DNA from: Pseudomonas reidholzensis
GTDB taxonomy: Bacteria; Pseudomonadota; Gammaproteobacteria; Pseudomonadales; Pseudomonadaceae
NCBI RefSeq assembly: GCF_900536025.1
Contig: NZ_UNOZ01000007.1
Coordinates: 207,861-271,860 of the forward strand
Direction of reading: 5' to 3'
DNA: 64,000 bases
The notes below the pieces were generated by a model. That model was not told the DNA's origin, searched no databases, and saw only the letters and a list, made by a program, of their open reading frames with translations. Shown in pieces: positions 45,197-54,585 of this stretch (the stretch's first letter is position 1; each line of letters begins with the position of its first letter). Both the position numbers and the translations under genes were made by a program.

Positions 45197-45820
45197 ATGC
45201 TACGGGTATTGGGCAGAGCGGCTTCCATCAACGTGCGCAAAGTGCTGTGGACCTGCGCCGAGATCGAACTCGATTTCGAACGAGAGGACTGGGGCGCGGG
45301 TTTCAAACCCACCGATGCACCTGAATTCCTGGCGCTGAACCCCAATGCCATGGTCCCGGTCATCCAGGACGGTGACTTCACGCTGTGGGAGTCCAACAGC
45401 ATCATCCGCTACCTGGCGACGCGCTATGGCCAGGCCGCGTTGTACCCGACGCAAGCGCACGCCAGGGCGCGCGTCGATCAGTGGATCGACTGGCAGGCCT
45501 CGGACCTCAACCGTGCGTGGAGTTACGCGTTCATGTCGCTGGTCAGGCAGTCGCCCGCACACCAGGACGCTCAGGCGCTGCGCGCCGGTTGCGCGGAGTG
45601 GTCCAGGTACATGCAGATCCTCGAGCGCCAGCTCGCCGCCACCGGCGCTTACGTGGCCGGTGACACCTTTACGCTGGCAGACATCCCGATCGGTCTCTCG
45701 GTGCACCGCTGGTTCGAGACGCCCTTCGAGCACCCTCACCTGCCGGCGGTGAGCGACTACTATGAGCGCCTGAGCGAGCGCCCGGGTTTCCGCCTGCACG
45801 GCAGAAACGGCACGCCCTGA
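45197..45820 (+). CDS. Glutathione S-transferase
   Basis: A 207-residue GST. The N-terminal thioredoxin fold begins [20 protein letters not shown] with the likely glutathione-activating serine in the RAASINV turn (bacterial beta/theta-like). The glutathione gamma-Glu contact is in [19 protein letters not shown], and the C-terminal helical domain includes the N-cap [23 protein letters not shown] precedes the ATG. Its role is probably detoxification. Confidence 0.85.
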   Translation: MLRVLGRAASINVRKVLWTCAEIELDFEREDWGAGFKPTDAPEFLALNPNAMVPVIQDGDFTLWESNSIIRYLATRYGQAALYPTQAHARARVDQWIDWQASDLNRAWSYAFMSLVRQSPAHQDAQALRAGCAEWSRYMQILERQLAATGAYVAGDTFTLADIPIGLSVHRWFETPFEHPHLPAVSDYYERLSERPGFRLHGRNGTP

Positions 45821-45827
45821 GTCGGCA

Positions 45828-47729
45828 TCACATCTCGACCTGGGTACCCAGTTCGATGACCCGGTTCAGCGGCAGCTGGAAGTACCGTAGGTTGCTGTTG
45901 GCGTTCTTCAGCAGGAACGCGAACAGGTGCTCACGCCAGCGCGCCATGCCCATGCGCCGGGTGGCGATGACGGTCTCGCGGCTGAGGAAGTAGGTGGTGC
46001 GCATCGGGCTGAAATCCAGGTCGTCGCGGTGGCACAGGCTCAGCGCCTGGGGCACGTCGGGTTCCTCGATAAAACCGAAATGCAGGGTGACGCGGAAGAA
46101 GCCGCCGCCGAATGCCTCGATCTCGAAGCGTTGGTCGGCGCTGACCCGGGGTTGGTCTTCGGCGATCACCGTCAGCAGCACCACCTGTTCGTGCAGCACC
46201 TGGTTATGCAGCAGGTTGTGCAGCAAGGCATGCGGCACCGCATCGGTGCGGGCGGTGAGGAACACCGCCGTGCCTTGGGCGCGGAACGGTGGCTGCGCCT
46301 GGATGCTGGCGATGAACAAGTCCAGCGGCAATGCCGCTTCGTCGAGCCGTTCGACGATGATCTTGCGGCCACGCTTCCAGGTGGTCATCAGAATGAACAG
46401 CGCAACCCCTGCAATGACCGGGAAGGCGCCGCCCTGCAGGATCTTCGGCGCATTGGCCGCGAAGTACAGGCTGTCGACCAGGAGAAACCCGAGCAGCATG
46501 GGGATCGCCAGCCAGCGCGGGGTCTTCCACAACAGCAGCACCACCGCCGAGGACAGCAGCGTGGTGATCAGCATGGTCCCGGTCACGGCGACGCCGTAGG
46601 CGGCGGCCAGCGCACTGGAGGATTCGAAGCCGATCACCAGCAGCACCACGCCGACCATCAGCGCCCAGTTCACCGTGCCGATGTAGATCTGCCCCTGCTC
46701 CTGGCTCGAGGTGTGCTGGATGAACATCCGCGGCACGTAGCCCAGCTGAATCGCCTGGCGGGTCAGCGAGAAGGCGCCGGAAATTACCGCCTGCGAAGCG
46801 ATGATGGTCGCCAGTGTCGACAGCGCCACCATCGGCAGCAGCGCCCAGCTGGGCGCCAGCAGGTAGAACGGGTTGCGCACCGCTTCGGGGTTGCCGAGGA
46901 TCAGCGCGCCCTGGCCAAAATAGTTCAGCACCAGGCCCGGCAACACCAGCATGAACCAGGCGCGGGCGATCGGCTTGCGGCCAAAATGGCCCATGTCGGC
47001 ATACAGCGCCTCGGCGCCGGTCAACGCGAGCACAACCGCGCCGAGGATGGCCACGCCCATGCCCGGATGCAGCACGAAGAACTGCACCGCCCACACCGGG
47101 TTGAGCGCGTGCAGCACCTCTGGCCGCTGCACGATGCCATGGATGCCCAGTGCGCCGAGCACCACGAACCACAGCGCCATCACTGGCCCGAACAGGATAC
47201 CCAGGCGCGCGGTGCCGTGCTTCTGGATCAGGAACAAGGCCACCAGCACCAGCACCGACAGCGGCACCACCCAATGGTCGATGCCGTCGAACGCCAGTTG
47301 CAGCCCTTCGACCGCCGACAGCACGGAAATCGCCGGGGTGATCATGCTGTCGCCGTAGAACAGCGCGGCGCCGAACAGGCCGAGCAGCACCAGCACCTTG
47401 CTCAGGTGTGGAAACGGCGCGGCGGCGCGGCGTGCCAGCGCGGTCAGGGCCATGATGCCGCCTTCGCCCTGGTTGTCGGCGCGCAGGATGAACAGCACGT
47501 ACTTGATCGACACTACCCAGACCAGCGACCAGAACACCAGTGACAGGATGCCCAGCACGCCGTCGTGGCTGGGCTGCACGCCGTAGTGGCCGGAGAACAC
47601 TTCTTTGAGGGTGTACAGCGGGCTGGTGCCGATATCGCCATAGACCACGCCGACGGCGGCGACGAGCATGCCGATGGCGGAGGTACGCGGGGGGTGGGGT
47701 TGGTCGGCGACGGTCGCGGTTGCGCTCAC
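45828..47729 (-). CDS. kup: Kup-type low-affinity potassium transporter
   Basis: A 633-residue protein. Twelve helices in the first 450 residues include [20 protein letters not shown] (TM1, Kup signature), [18 protein letters not shown] and [18 protein letters not shown]. The C-terminal cytosolic domain (about 460-633) is typical. It is an H+/K+ symporter of the inner membrane. The start is GTG with AGAAG upstream. Its end is only seven bases from the convergent GST stop. Confidence 0.92.
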   Translation of the reverse strand: MSATATVADQPHPPRTSAIGMLVAAVGVVYGDIGTSPLYTLKEVFSGHYGVQPSHDGVLGILSLVFWSLVWVVSIKYVLFILRADNQGEGGIMALTALARRAAAPFPHLSKVLVLLGLFGAALFYGDSMITPAISVLSAVEGLQLAFDGIDHWVVPLSVLVLVALFLIQKHGTARLGILFGPVMALWFVVLGALGIHGIVQRPEVLHALNPVWAVQFFVLHPGMGVAILGAVVLALTGAEALYADMGHFGRKPIARAWFMLVLPGLVLNYFGQGALILGNPEAVRNPFYLLAPSWALLPMVALSTLATIIASQAVISGAFSLTRQAIQLGYVPRMFIQHTSSQEQGQIYIGTVNWALMVGVVLLVIGFESSSALAAAYGVAVTGTMLITTLLSSAVVLLLWKTPRWLAIPMLLGFLLVDSLYFAANAPKILQGGAFPVIAGVALFILMTTWKRGRKIIVERLDEAALPLDLFIASIQAQPPFRAQGTAVFLTARTDAVPHALLHNLLHNQVLHEQVVLLTVIAEDQPRVSADQRFEIEAFGGGFFRVTLHFGFIEEPDVPQALSLCHRDDLDFSPMRTTYFLSRETVIATRRMGMARWREHLFAFLLKNANSNLRYFQLPLNRVIELGTQVEM

Positions 47730-48100
47730 GAATGACTTCTCTGCACGGGGGGAGATAACGCGGTCAGTCCTTGAGCTTTAAGGCTCCCCGGGTCTTTTGG
47801 GGCGGCCCGGTACAACGGGCGAATGACGAGCGTGCAGTATCGGTTTCAGCGGGCTGAGGTGCTGTAAAAAAAGCGTAAAAAAAGGGGGTTCGGGGGCGAT
47901 GCCAGGGGGCTGCTGTGCAGCCCTTCGCGGGTAAACCCGCTCCCACAGGGATATGAGCTGCTCTGAAAGTTTGCGCGGTACCTGTGGGAGCGGGTTTACC
48001 CGCGAAGGGCCGCAAAGCGGCCCCGGCTTTTTAAATGACTGGCATTGGGGCTTGCCCTGCGATGAGGCCAGTGGCGACCACACTTGGGGCTTGCTTGGAA
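47730..48100. other. Intergenic region with REP pair
   Basis: A 371-base gap between kup and the FadR-type gene. It contains a T/A-rich stretch near 47865-47885 and a REP pair at 47921-48010. No gene is supported. Confidence 0.5.
47921..48010. repeat. Pair of inverted REP elements
   Basis: CCCTTCGCGGGTAAACCCGC plus TCCCACAGG, and the reverse CCTGTGGGAGCGGGTTTACC plus CGCGAAGGG, flank about 31 bases. A GGCCGC-AAA-GCGGCC hairpin follows directly. Confidence 0.9.
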
Positions 48101-48805
48101 TCAGCCGGTAGCCGCCTGCGCGGCGCTCAACGCGCGGTGCAGCGCATTGGTCAGGTGCAAGCGCATCGCCGCCCGCGCCACGTCGGCATCCTTGCACAGC
48201 AGCGCCGCGTAGACCTGCTCGCGCTCACGCACCAGCCGCGCACGCTGTGGCTCGGTCAGCGCCGGTTGCCCACCCTGCATGACGGTGTTGCCCAGGTGCC
48301 TCATCGCATCGATGAAAAAGCTGTTACCCGTGCACAAGGCGATCTGCAGGTGGAACTCGAACTCGATGCGGCCGCTGTCCTTGTGCAACGGGCCCACGGC
48401 GTTGGCCTCGTCCAGCGCGGCGCGGATGGCCTGCAGCTGCTCGGGCGTGGCCCGCTGCGCAGCAATCGCGGCAGCGTCGACTTCCAGGCTCAAGCGCAGT
48501 TCGCAGATCGCCACCGCATCATCGGCGGTGCCCTTCTCTGGCTGATTGTCGAGCACATCACCCGGCCGCGGGGTGTCGACGACGAAGGTACCGATGCCGC
48601 GACGCGTCTCGACCAGGCCCTCGGCCTGCAGCCGCGACATGGCTTCGCGGACCACGGTGCGGCTCACGCCACGCGCTTCGGTAAAGGCTTGCTCGGTCGG
48701 CAACTTGGTGCCCGCCGGCAGCTCGCCAGCGGCAATCTGGCGCGACAGGTCGAGCACCAGTTGCTGGGCCAGACTCACACGCCGATCAGAGGCAATACGC
48801 TCCAT
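48101..48805 (-). CDS. GntR regulator, FadR subfamily (copy A)
   Basis: A 234-residue FadR-type regulator. The winged helix is SRQIAAGELPAGTKLPTEQA then RGVSRTVVREAMSRLQAEGL; the C-terminal all-helical FCD domain has the metal/acid site residues in EFEFHLQIALCTGN and the later AMRLHLTNAL. It is head-to-head with a similar regulator at 48902. FadR-type regulators commonly control sugar-acid genes, so control of the adjacent uronate locus is likely. Confidence 0.85.
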   Translation of the reverse strand: MERIASDRRVSLAQQLVLDLSRQIAAGELPAGTKLPTEQAFTEARGVSRTVVREAMSRLQAEGLVETRRGIGTFVVDTPRPGDVLDNQPEKGTADDAVAICELRLSLEVDAAAIAAQRATPEQLQAIRAALDEANAVGPLHKDSGRIEFEFHLQIALCTGNSFFIDAMRHLGNTVMQGGQPALTEPQRARLVREREQVYAALLCKDADVARAAMRLHLTNALHRALSAAQAATG

Positions 48806-48901
48806 GGGAAGATTCCACTCGCACCAGAAGATACTGGATTATACCCGCGGCTTTGCGCTAAAAAGCACTACACTGGCCGCTGATCACTTTAGAGCACGAC
48901 A

Positions 48902-49645
48902 ATGTCGGACCCCACCTCTACTGCCCACATCAAACCCCGCCGCCTCGCCGAAACCCTCGTCGAACGCTTCGCCCAGCGCATGCGCGAGGGCACCCTCAAG
49001 CGCGGCGAAAAACTCCCGACCGAAGCGCAGATCATGGCGGCCGAACGCGTCAGCCGCTCGGTGGTGCGCGATGCCCTGTCGCGGATGCAGGCGGCCGGGC
49101 TGGTCGAAACGCACCACGGCGTCGGCACCTTCGTGCGCGACATGCCAGCGCCGGAAGGCTTCAACGTCGGGCCGGCGACCATCGTGCAGTTGTCAGACGT
49201 GCTCGACCTGCTGGAGTTCCGCCTGAGCCTCGAAGTGCAGGCCGCCGGCATGGCCGCCGAACGCGCCACGCCGCAGGCCCTCGAAGAGCTCGAGCAGGCC
49301 CTGGAAGCCTTGCTGCAAGGCCCGGAAAAATCCGGCAGCACCACCAACGCCGATTTCCAGTTTCACCTGAAGATCGCCAAGGCGGCCGGCAACCATTACC
49401 TGATCGACATCATGAAACACCTGGGCACCAAGCTCATCCCGCGTACGCGGATGAACTCCGCGTACACCGGGCAAAGCAACCGCACCACCTACCTGGCGGG
49501 CATCAACAGCGAACACCAGCAGATCTTCGACGCTATCGCCAGCCGCCAGGTCGATGCGGCGCGTGCGGCCATGTTCCTGCACTTGAGCAACAGCCGCCTG
49601 CGCCTGCGTGAGGCGCAGAAACATCAGGCGTTCTACAGCGAGTGA
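48902..49645 (+). CDS. GntR regulator, FadR subfamily (copy B)
   Basis: A 247-residue FadR-type regulator, similar to copy A over the whole length (shared SR-VVR-A-SR-QA-GLVET pattern, GTFV-D-P, RLSLEV-AA--AAERAT-). The FCD domain keeps NADFQFHLKIAKAAGN. Its stop overlaps the convergent polygalacturonase stop by 13 bases. Candidate regulator of the uronate genes, perhaps binding galactarate, galacturonate or a ketodeoxy acid. Confidence 0.85.
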   Translation: MSDPTSTAHIKPRRLAETLVERFAQRMREGTLKRGEKLPTEAQIMAAERVSRSVVRDALSRMQAAGLVETHHGVGTFVRDMPAPEGFNVGPATIVQLSDVLDLLEFRLSLEVQAAGMAAERATPQALEELEQALEALLQGPEKSGSTTNADFQFHLKIAKAAGNHYLIDIMKHLGTKLIPRTRMNSAYTGQSNRTTYLAGINSEHQQIFDAIASRQVDAARAAMFLHLSNSRLRLREAQKHQAFYSE

Positions 49646-51465
49646 GCCGGCTCGGGGGCGGGCTGCACATCCTCGAACGCCAGCCCGTCACTGCCACTGA
49701 CCTGCCACGGGTTGGCCCCGCCGGTCTCGCTGAAGCGGATCGCGTCGAAGCGTGAATCCTTCAAGCCATCGATCTTCACCTTGGCCGGCCCACTGAAGCG
49801 TACCCGCTCGAACGCCAGGCCCTCGTGATAGGCGCCGTGCTGGCTATCGCCCTTGACCTCGATCGCCGCCATCTGCGCGTTCTCGACACTCACGTCACTC
49901 ACCCGGATATCGCGGAACTGGCCCGCGATGGTCGAGCGCTTGTAGTCCAGCTTGGCATTCGGGTCGTTGTAATCGAGGGTGAAGATAAACGCCTGCTTGA
50001 CCGTGTTGCGGATCGCCGAGTCACGGAAGGTCACGTTGCGTGCGCCACCGCCCATGAAGTTGGTGCTCTTCATGCGCAGCCCGGCGTCGGTGCCGTCAGA
50101 CACGTTGTCTTCGGCAAGGATGTTCTGGATCCACGCACCGGTATGGCTGCCGGCGACGACCATGCCATGGCCTTTGCGGAAATAGTTGTTGAAGATCCAG
50201 GCGTCTTCCTGGGTCTTCTGCTTGACCGCTTCGGCGCCCGTGCCGGCGGCAAAGTTGACGCAGTCGTCACCGGTGTCGAAGAAGTTGTTGAACACCAGCG
50301 CGCCGCGGCTGTTGGCGAACTCGATGCCGTCGCCGTTGTTGGCGTCGTAGGTCTTGTGGGTGGTGTTGGCCAGCACCACGTTCTCGGTCTCCAGGTTCAT
50401 GATGCCGTGGTAGGCCGGGTTGAGCACGGTGAAGCCGCCATAGAAGACGTTCTTGACGTCGCGCACGGTGATCAGTGACGAACGCATCTGGCCGTAGGCG
50501 TCCTTGACGTTCATGCCCTCGGCCACGGCCCGTTCGACCTGGGCCTTGGCCAGCAGGCCATCGTGCATGTAGCGGGTGTTGTCGCTGGCCAGGTAGACCG
50601 GCAGCGGTTGGCCACGCTCGTCCTTGACGTCGGCGCTGCGCTTCCAGCCGTTGCCGTCGATGGTGCCCTTGCCGACGATGCGGATGTTCTCGAAGGCCTG
50701 GTGCTTGCGCGGGTCACGTGGCAAGGCGTTGATCAGCGAGGCCGGGCGCACGGTGGTCGAATACGGGTACTGGATATAGCCGTCGCGCGGGTAGTCTTCG
50801 GCGCGCTCGGAGCCGAGCAGGGTCGCGCCCTCGGCGATTTCCAGGGTCATGTTGCTTTTCAGGTACAGGGCACCGCTCTTGTAGGTGCCGGCTGGCAAGC
50901 GCACCTTGCAGCCGACGCTGCAGGCGTCGATGGCGCGCTGGATCGCGGCGGTGTCGAGGGTGTGGCCGTCGCCCTTGGCGCCGTAGGCTTTCACGTCGAA
51001 CAGCGCGGGCACGGCGGTGGTCCGTTGCACGATCACCGGGCTGTCGGCCGACTCCTTGCCATCGCGGCCGACCGAACGCACGGTGAAGCGGTATTCGGTG
51101 TCAGGTTTCAGGCCCAGGGCGGTGAAGCTGTGGATGGCGATGCGGTGGTGGAAGTTTTGCGTGTCCTGCTGGTAGAAGTGGTCGATGTAAGGCTTGGCCG
51201 GTGAGACCTGGTCGTTGTTGGCGTTGCTGCCACCGAGCAGCTTGCCGTTGGCATAGACATGGTAATCGACGATCTCGGCGTGGTCGGCCGGTTTCTCCCA
51301 GACCAGGATGATCTGTTGCTCATCGTAGGCCAGGGTCGGCACCTGAAGTTTGGCGGGCGCGTCCAGCGCCCAGAGCGGCAGGCTGCAGCCCATGGCCAGG
51401 GCGCTCAGCAGTGCGCGTGCCAAGGGGTGTTTGCGTGCAGCGACAGCAGGGTGTGCATACGGCAT
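49633..51465 (-). CDS. pehX: Secreted GH28 polygalacturonase (exo-type) with fibronectin III domain
   Basis: A 610-residue protein. A signal peptide (to about residue 34, SLPLWALDA) is followed by a fibronectin III-like domain (about 36-150) and a GH28 right-handed beta-helix (about 155-600). Catalytic motifs are NNGDGIEF (D379), DTGDDCVNF (D400, D401) and KGHGMVVAGS (H433). The layout matches PehX exo-poly-galacturonosidases, which release digalacturonate from pectate chain ends. AAGGAAG precedes the ATG. It is the last gene of the leftward uronate run. Confidence 0.85.
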   Translation of the reverse strand: MPYAHPAVAARKHPLARALLSALAMGCSLPLWALDAPAKLQVPTLAYDEQQIILVWEKPADHAEIVDYHVYANGKLLGGSNANNDQVSPAKPYIDHFYQQDTQNFHHRIAIHSFTALGLKPDTEYRFTVRSVGRDGKESADSPVIVQRTTAVPALFDVKAYGAKGDGHTLDTAAIQRAIDACSVGCKVRLPAGTYKSGALYLKSNMTLEIAEGATLLGSERAEDYPRDGYIQYPYSTTVRPASLINALPRDPRKHQAFENIRIVGKGTIDGNGWKRSADVKDERGQPLPVYLASDNTRYMHDGLLAKAQVERAVAEGMNVKDAYGQMRSSLITVRDVKNVFYGGFTVLNPAYHGIMNLETENVVLANTTHKTYDANNGDGIEFANSRGALVFNNFFDTGDDCVNFAAGTGAEAVKQKTQEDAWIFNNYFRKGHGMVVAGSHTGAWIQNILAEDNVSDGTDAGLRMKSTNFMGGGARNVTFRDSAIRNTVKQAFIFTLDYNDPNAKLDYKRSTIAGQFRDIRVSDVSVENAQMAAIEVKGDSQHGAYHEGLAFERVRFSGPAKVKIDGLKDSRFDAIRFSETGGANPWQVSGSDGLAFEDVQPAPEPAHSL

Positions 51466-51528
51466 GGTTTTTATCTTCCTTGTTTTTGCCATTGGTAACG
51501 CCACGCTTGATGGGCCGGGCCTCGTGGC

Positions 51529-51897
51529 TCAGACCGTCGACGCGGCTTGCTCGAGGTACTGGCTGCGGTTGACGAAAGTCTCCCGGGCCATTTCCCTCAC
51601 ATCCATGGAGAGCGCCTCGACCTCGGGCAGCAAGCCGACCAGCGCCCCCACCACCGCCGACGCGAGGCTGCGGCGCTGCTCGGCGCTGCGCCCGGCGAAC
51701 AGGTACAGCGCGACATGCACGAAATCATCCTGGCCGGCGCCGCAGCGGTAATGACTGAAGGTGTTCAGCCGCGCCTTGATGTCGCCGGGTTTGAACAGCC
51801 CGCTGGCGTCGATGGCGTCGTGCACGGCGGCCAGCAGCGTCTGCTCGCCAACCCGCTCGGCCAGGCTGGCCGGGCAGTCGATAATGCAATGAGGCAT
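51529..51897 (-). CDS. Small tautomerase, 5-carboxymethyl-2-hydroxymuconate isomerase family
   Basis: A 122-residue protein starting MPHCIIDCPASLAE, giving the N-terminal Pro after Met removal that is the catalytic base of the tautomerase superfamily. FSHYRCGAGQDDFVHVALYL and RRSLASAVVGALVGLLPEVE fit the CHMI (HpaF-like) family. No homoprotocatechuate genes are nearby; it lies between the importer and the polygalacturonase. It may isomerise an unsaturated or keto uronate, which would be a new role. Confidence 0.8.
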   Translation of the reverse strand: MPHCIIDCPASLAERVGEQTLLAAVHDAIDASGLFKPGDIKARLNTFSHYRCGAGQDDFVHVALYLFAGRSAEQRRSLASAVVGALVGLLPEVEALSMDVREMARETFVNRSQYLEQAASTV

Positions 51898-51967
51898 GGT
51901 GGAGTCCTTGATCGGCAGCCCTGTGCGCCCTGCCCCGCGGGCTCAGGCGCACAGGCTTGGGAGAGGT

Positions 51968-52744
51968 TCAGGCAGAGGCGGCGCGCGGCGATTCGGCGCT
52001 GAAGTCGCGGCTGGCCTGGACCAGCATGCGGGTGTAGTCATGGCGGGCGAGGTCCTGGCTCAACGCCTGGCTGTCGAGGCGCTCGACGATGCGCCCTTGC
52101 TGCATCACCGCCACCTTGTCGCACAGGTGGCTGACCACGCCCAGGTCGTGGGTCACCATCAGGTAGGTGAGCTTCTCGCGCTGGCGCAGGTCCGCCAGCA
52201 GGTTGAGGATCTCCGCCTGCACCGAGACGTCCAGCGCCGAGGTCGGCTCATCCAGCAGCAACACGCGCGGCTCGAGAATCAGCGCCCGGGCAATCGCCAC
52301 GCGCTGGCGCTGGCCGCCCGACAACTGGTGCGGATAGCGGTAGCGGAAGCTGTCATTGAGGCCGACCTTGACCAGGATGTCGTTGATCCGGTCATCGCGA
52401 TCAGCCATGCCATGGATGGTCAGCGGCTCGCGCAAGGCGGTGTCGATGGTGTGCCGTGGGTGCAACGAGCCGTAGGGGTCCTGGAAGACCATCTGCACCT
52501 TGCGGAAATGCTCCTTGGGCAGCTTGTGCTGCAACGCGCCGCCGGCGATGCTCAGCGCCCCGCTCCAGTGCCGGTACTGGCCGGCCAGGCAGCGCAGCAC
52601 GGTGGTCTTGCCGGAGCCCGACTCGCCGACCAGGCCAAACGACTCGCCGTCTTCGACGGTCAGGTCGACGTCGTGCAGCACCTGGTTGAGGGTCGAGCCA
52701 ATGCCGAAGCTCAGGTTCAGCGATTGTGCTTGGATCATGGACAT
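51968..52744 (-). CDS. Opp/Dpp/Nik-type ABC transporter ATPase (second ATPase)
   Basis: A 258-residue ATPase with Walker A GESGSGKTTVLR, Q-loop QMVFQDPYGSLHPRHT, signature LSGGQRQRVAIARAL, Walker B RVLLLDEPTSALDVS and the H-switch VTHDLG. It is shorter than DppF and closer to NikE in length, lacking the C-terminal peptide-transporter tail. Start at 52744 follows GAGGTAACTG, 10 bases after the other ATPase. It couples with that ATPase to drive the importer. Confidence 0.85.
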   Translation of the reverse strand: MSMIQAQSLNLSFGIGSTLNQVLHDVDLTVEDGESFGLVGESGSGKTTVLRCLAGQYRHWSGALSIAGGALQHKLPKEHFRKVQMVFQDPYGSLHPRHTIDTALREPLTIHGMADRDDRINDILVKVGLNDSFRYRYPHQLSGGQRQRVAIARALILEPRVLLLDEPTSALDVSVQAEILNLLADLRQREKLTYLMVTHDLGVVSHLCDKVAVMQQGRIVERLDSQALSQDLARHDYTRMLVQASRDFSAESPRAASA

Positions 52745-52754
52745 GTCAGTTACC

Positions 52755-53594
52755 TCAGCAGGTGAGCCAGAGCGGGTCGCGTTGCAGCACCGGCAAGCGC
52801 GGGCGGCGGTTGTCCATGCTCGGCAAGGCCGCCAGCAGGCCACGGGTATACGGGTGTTCGGCGTACTGCAGGTCGCAGGCGGCGAGCGACTCGACCACCC
52901 GCCCGGCGTACATCACCAGCACCCGGTCACAGTAGTTGCGCACCAGGTTGAGGTCGTGGCTGACGAAGATCAGCCCCATCTGCTGCTCGACCACCAGTTC
53001 TTCGAGCACGTTGAGCACCTGCTGGCGCACCGACACGTCGAGCGCCGAGGTCGGCTCGTCGGCGATGATCACCTCCGGGTTGGTGATGACCATCATGGCG
53101 ATCATGATGCGCTGGCCCATGCCGCCGCTGACTTCATGCGGGTACAGGTTGTAGACGCGTTTGGGGTCGCGGATATGGACCTTTTCCAGCATCAGCATGA
53201 CCCGCTCGCGGGCCTCGCTGCGGCTGGCCTTGTGGTGCGCCAGGTACGCCTCGGCGATCTGGTCGCCAACCTTGACCACCGGGTTGAGCGAGTACTTGGG
53301 GTCTTGCATGATCATCGAGATGCGCTGGCCGCGGATCTTCTGCATGGCCTTTTCGCTGGCGCTGAGCAGGTCGACATCGCCGAACTGCAGGGCCTTGGCG
53401 GTGATCTGCGTGCTGCCTGGGTGCAGCTTGAGCAAGCTGCGCCCGACCGTCGACTTGCCCGAGCCGGACTCGCCGACGATGGCCAGTTTTTCTCGGCCCA
53501 GGGTGAACGACACATCGCGCACCGCGTGCATTTCTTTCTTGCCGTTGACGAAGCGCACATTGAGCGCTTCGACGTTGAGTTTGAGCGACGACAT
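52755..53594 (-). CDS. Opp/Dpp/Nik-type ABC transporter ATPase (first ATPase)
   Basis: A 279-residue ATPase: Walker A GESGSGKSTVGR, Q-loop MIMQDPKYSLNPVVK, signature VSGGMGQRIMIAMM, Walker B VIIADEPTSALDVS, H-switch FVSHDLNLVRNYCD. GGAGG precedes the ATG. It is followed after 10 bases by the second ATPase and preceded by the permease. Confidence 0.85.
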   Translation of the reverse strand: MSSLKLNVEALNVRFVNGKKEMHAVRDVSFTLGREKLAIVGESGSGKSTVGRSLLKLHPGSTQITAKALQFGDVDLLSASEKAMQKIRGQRISMIMQDPKYSLNPVVKVGDQIAEAYLAHHKASRSEARERVMLMLEKVHIRDPKRVYNLYPHEVSGGMGQRIMIAMMVITNPEVIIADEPTSALDVSVRQQVLNVLEELVVEQQMGLIFVSHDLNLVRNYCDRVLVMYAGRVVESLAACDLQYAEHPYTRGLLAALPSMDNRRPRLPVLQRDPLWLTC

Positions 53595-53605
53595 AAAGCC
53601 TCCAG

Positions 53606-54529
53606 TTACTCGCTACGCGGGTCGAGAATGTCCCGCAGGCCATCGCCCAACAGGTTGAACGCCAGGCTCACCAGCATGATCGCCGCACCCGGTACTGCCA
53701 CCAGCCACCAGCATTCGAGCATGTAGCGTCGGCCGGTGGAGATCATCGCGCCCCACTCCGGCAGCGGCGCCTGTGCGCCCAGGCCGAGGAAGCCCAGCGC
53801 CGCGGCGGTGAGGATGATCCCGGCCATGTTCATGGTCAGGCGGATGATCACCGACGACAGGCACATCGGCACGATGTGACGCAGGATGATGCGCGTCGAC
53901 GAGGCGCCCTGCAGCTCGACCGCGACAACGAAGTCGGCCTTGCGCAGCGACAGGGTTTCAGCCCGCGCCAAACGCGCGATCGGTGGCCACGAGGTCAGCG
54001 CGATAGCGACCACGGCATGCTCCAGGCCAGGGCCGAGGGCGGCGATGAACGCCAGTGCCAGGACCAGGCTGGGGAACGAGATGAAGATGTCGGTGATGCG
54101 CATGAACACGGTGTCGACGATGCCACCGTAGTAGCCCGACACGGTGCCGATGAACAGCCCGATCGGGCCGACGATCACCGTCACCAGGGTAATGATGTAG
54201 AGGGTGATGCGTGAGCCGTAGACCAACCGGCTGAAGATGTCGCGGCCGTATTCGTCGGTGCCGAACCAGTGCGCGGCACCGGGGGCCTGCAGGGCGTTGG
54301 CGAGGTTCTGCACCACCGGGTCATGGGTGGCGATCCACGGGGCGAAGGTGGCGACCACGATCAGCAGCACGGCCACCAGCAGCCCGGCCAGGGTCATCGG
54401 GTTGCGCAACAGGTGGCGCAGCACCCGCAGGCTGCTTTTGTAAAAGGCGTCGAGGCTGGAAGCCGGCGTGGTGTCGGCCTGCGGCTTGGCGCTTGCTTGG
54501 GTAGAAGACATGTTGGCAATCATCGGCAT
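53606..54529 (-). CDS. ABC transporter permease, DppC type
   Basis: A 307-residue inner-membrane permease with about six helices and an N-terminal OppC-type domain. HWFGTDEYGRDIFSRLVYGS is the DppC/OppC hallmark, and the ATPase-contacting EAA loop is VELQGASSTRIILRHIVPMC. It pairs with the DppB-type permease at 56252. The two permease genes are separated by a solute-binding protein, an unusual order. Confidence 0.85.
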   Translation of the reverse strand: MPMIANMSSTQASAKPQADTTPASSLDAFYKSSLRVLRHLLRNPMTLAGLLVAVLLIVVATFAPWIATHDPVVQNLANALQAPGAAHWFGTDEYGRDIFSRLVYGSRITLYIITLVTVIVGPIGLFIGTVSGYYGGIVDTVFMRITDIFISFPSLVLALAFIAALGPGLEHAVVAIALTSWPPIARLARAETLSLRKADFVVAVELQGASSTRIILRHIVPMCLSSVIIRLTMNMAGIILTAAALGFLGLGAQAPLPEWGAMISTGRRYMLECWWLVAVPGAAIMLVSLAFNLLGDGLRDILDPRSE

Positions 54530-54585
54530 GTTCTCGGTGTGAAATCATGGCCGCCCGGAGCGCCCGCAGGCGCCCCCGGACAGGT

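Noticed and set aside
45927..47543. 538-residue plus-strand open frame
   Set aside because: Antisense shadow of kup, rich in His, Gln and Arg with no recognisable domain.
16172..48010. REP pairs considered as possible CRISPR-like or terminator structures
   Set aside because: Only two units each, inverted, without regular spacers or T-runs; they match the known REP type.
47730..48100. GC hairpin after the REP pair as a terminator for the FadR-type gene
   Set aside because: The T-run lies on the plus-strand side only, which is the wrong direction for the minus-strand gene.
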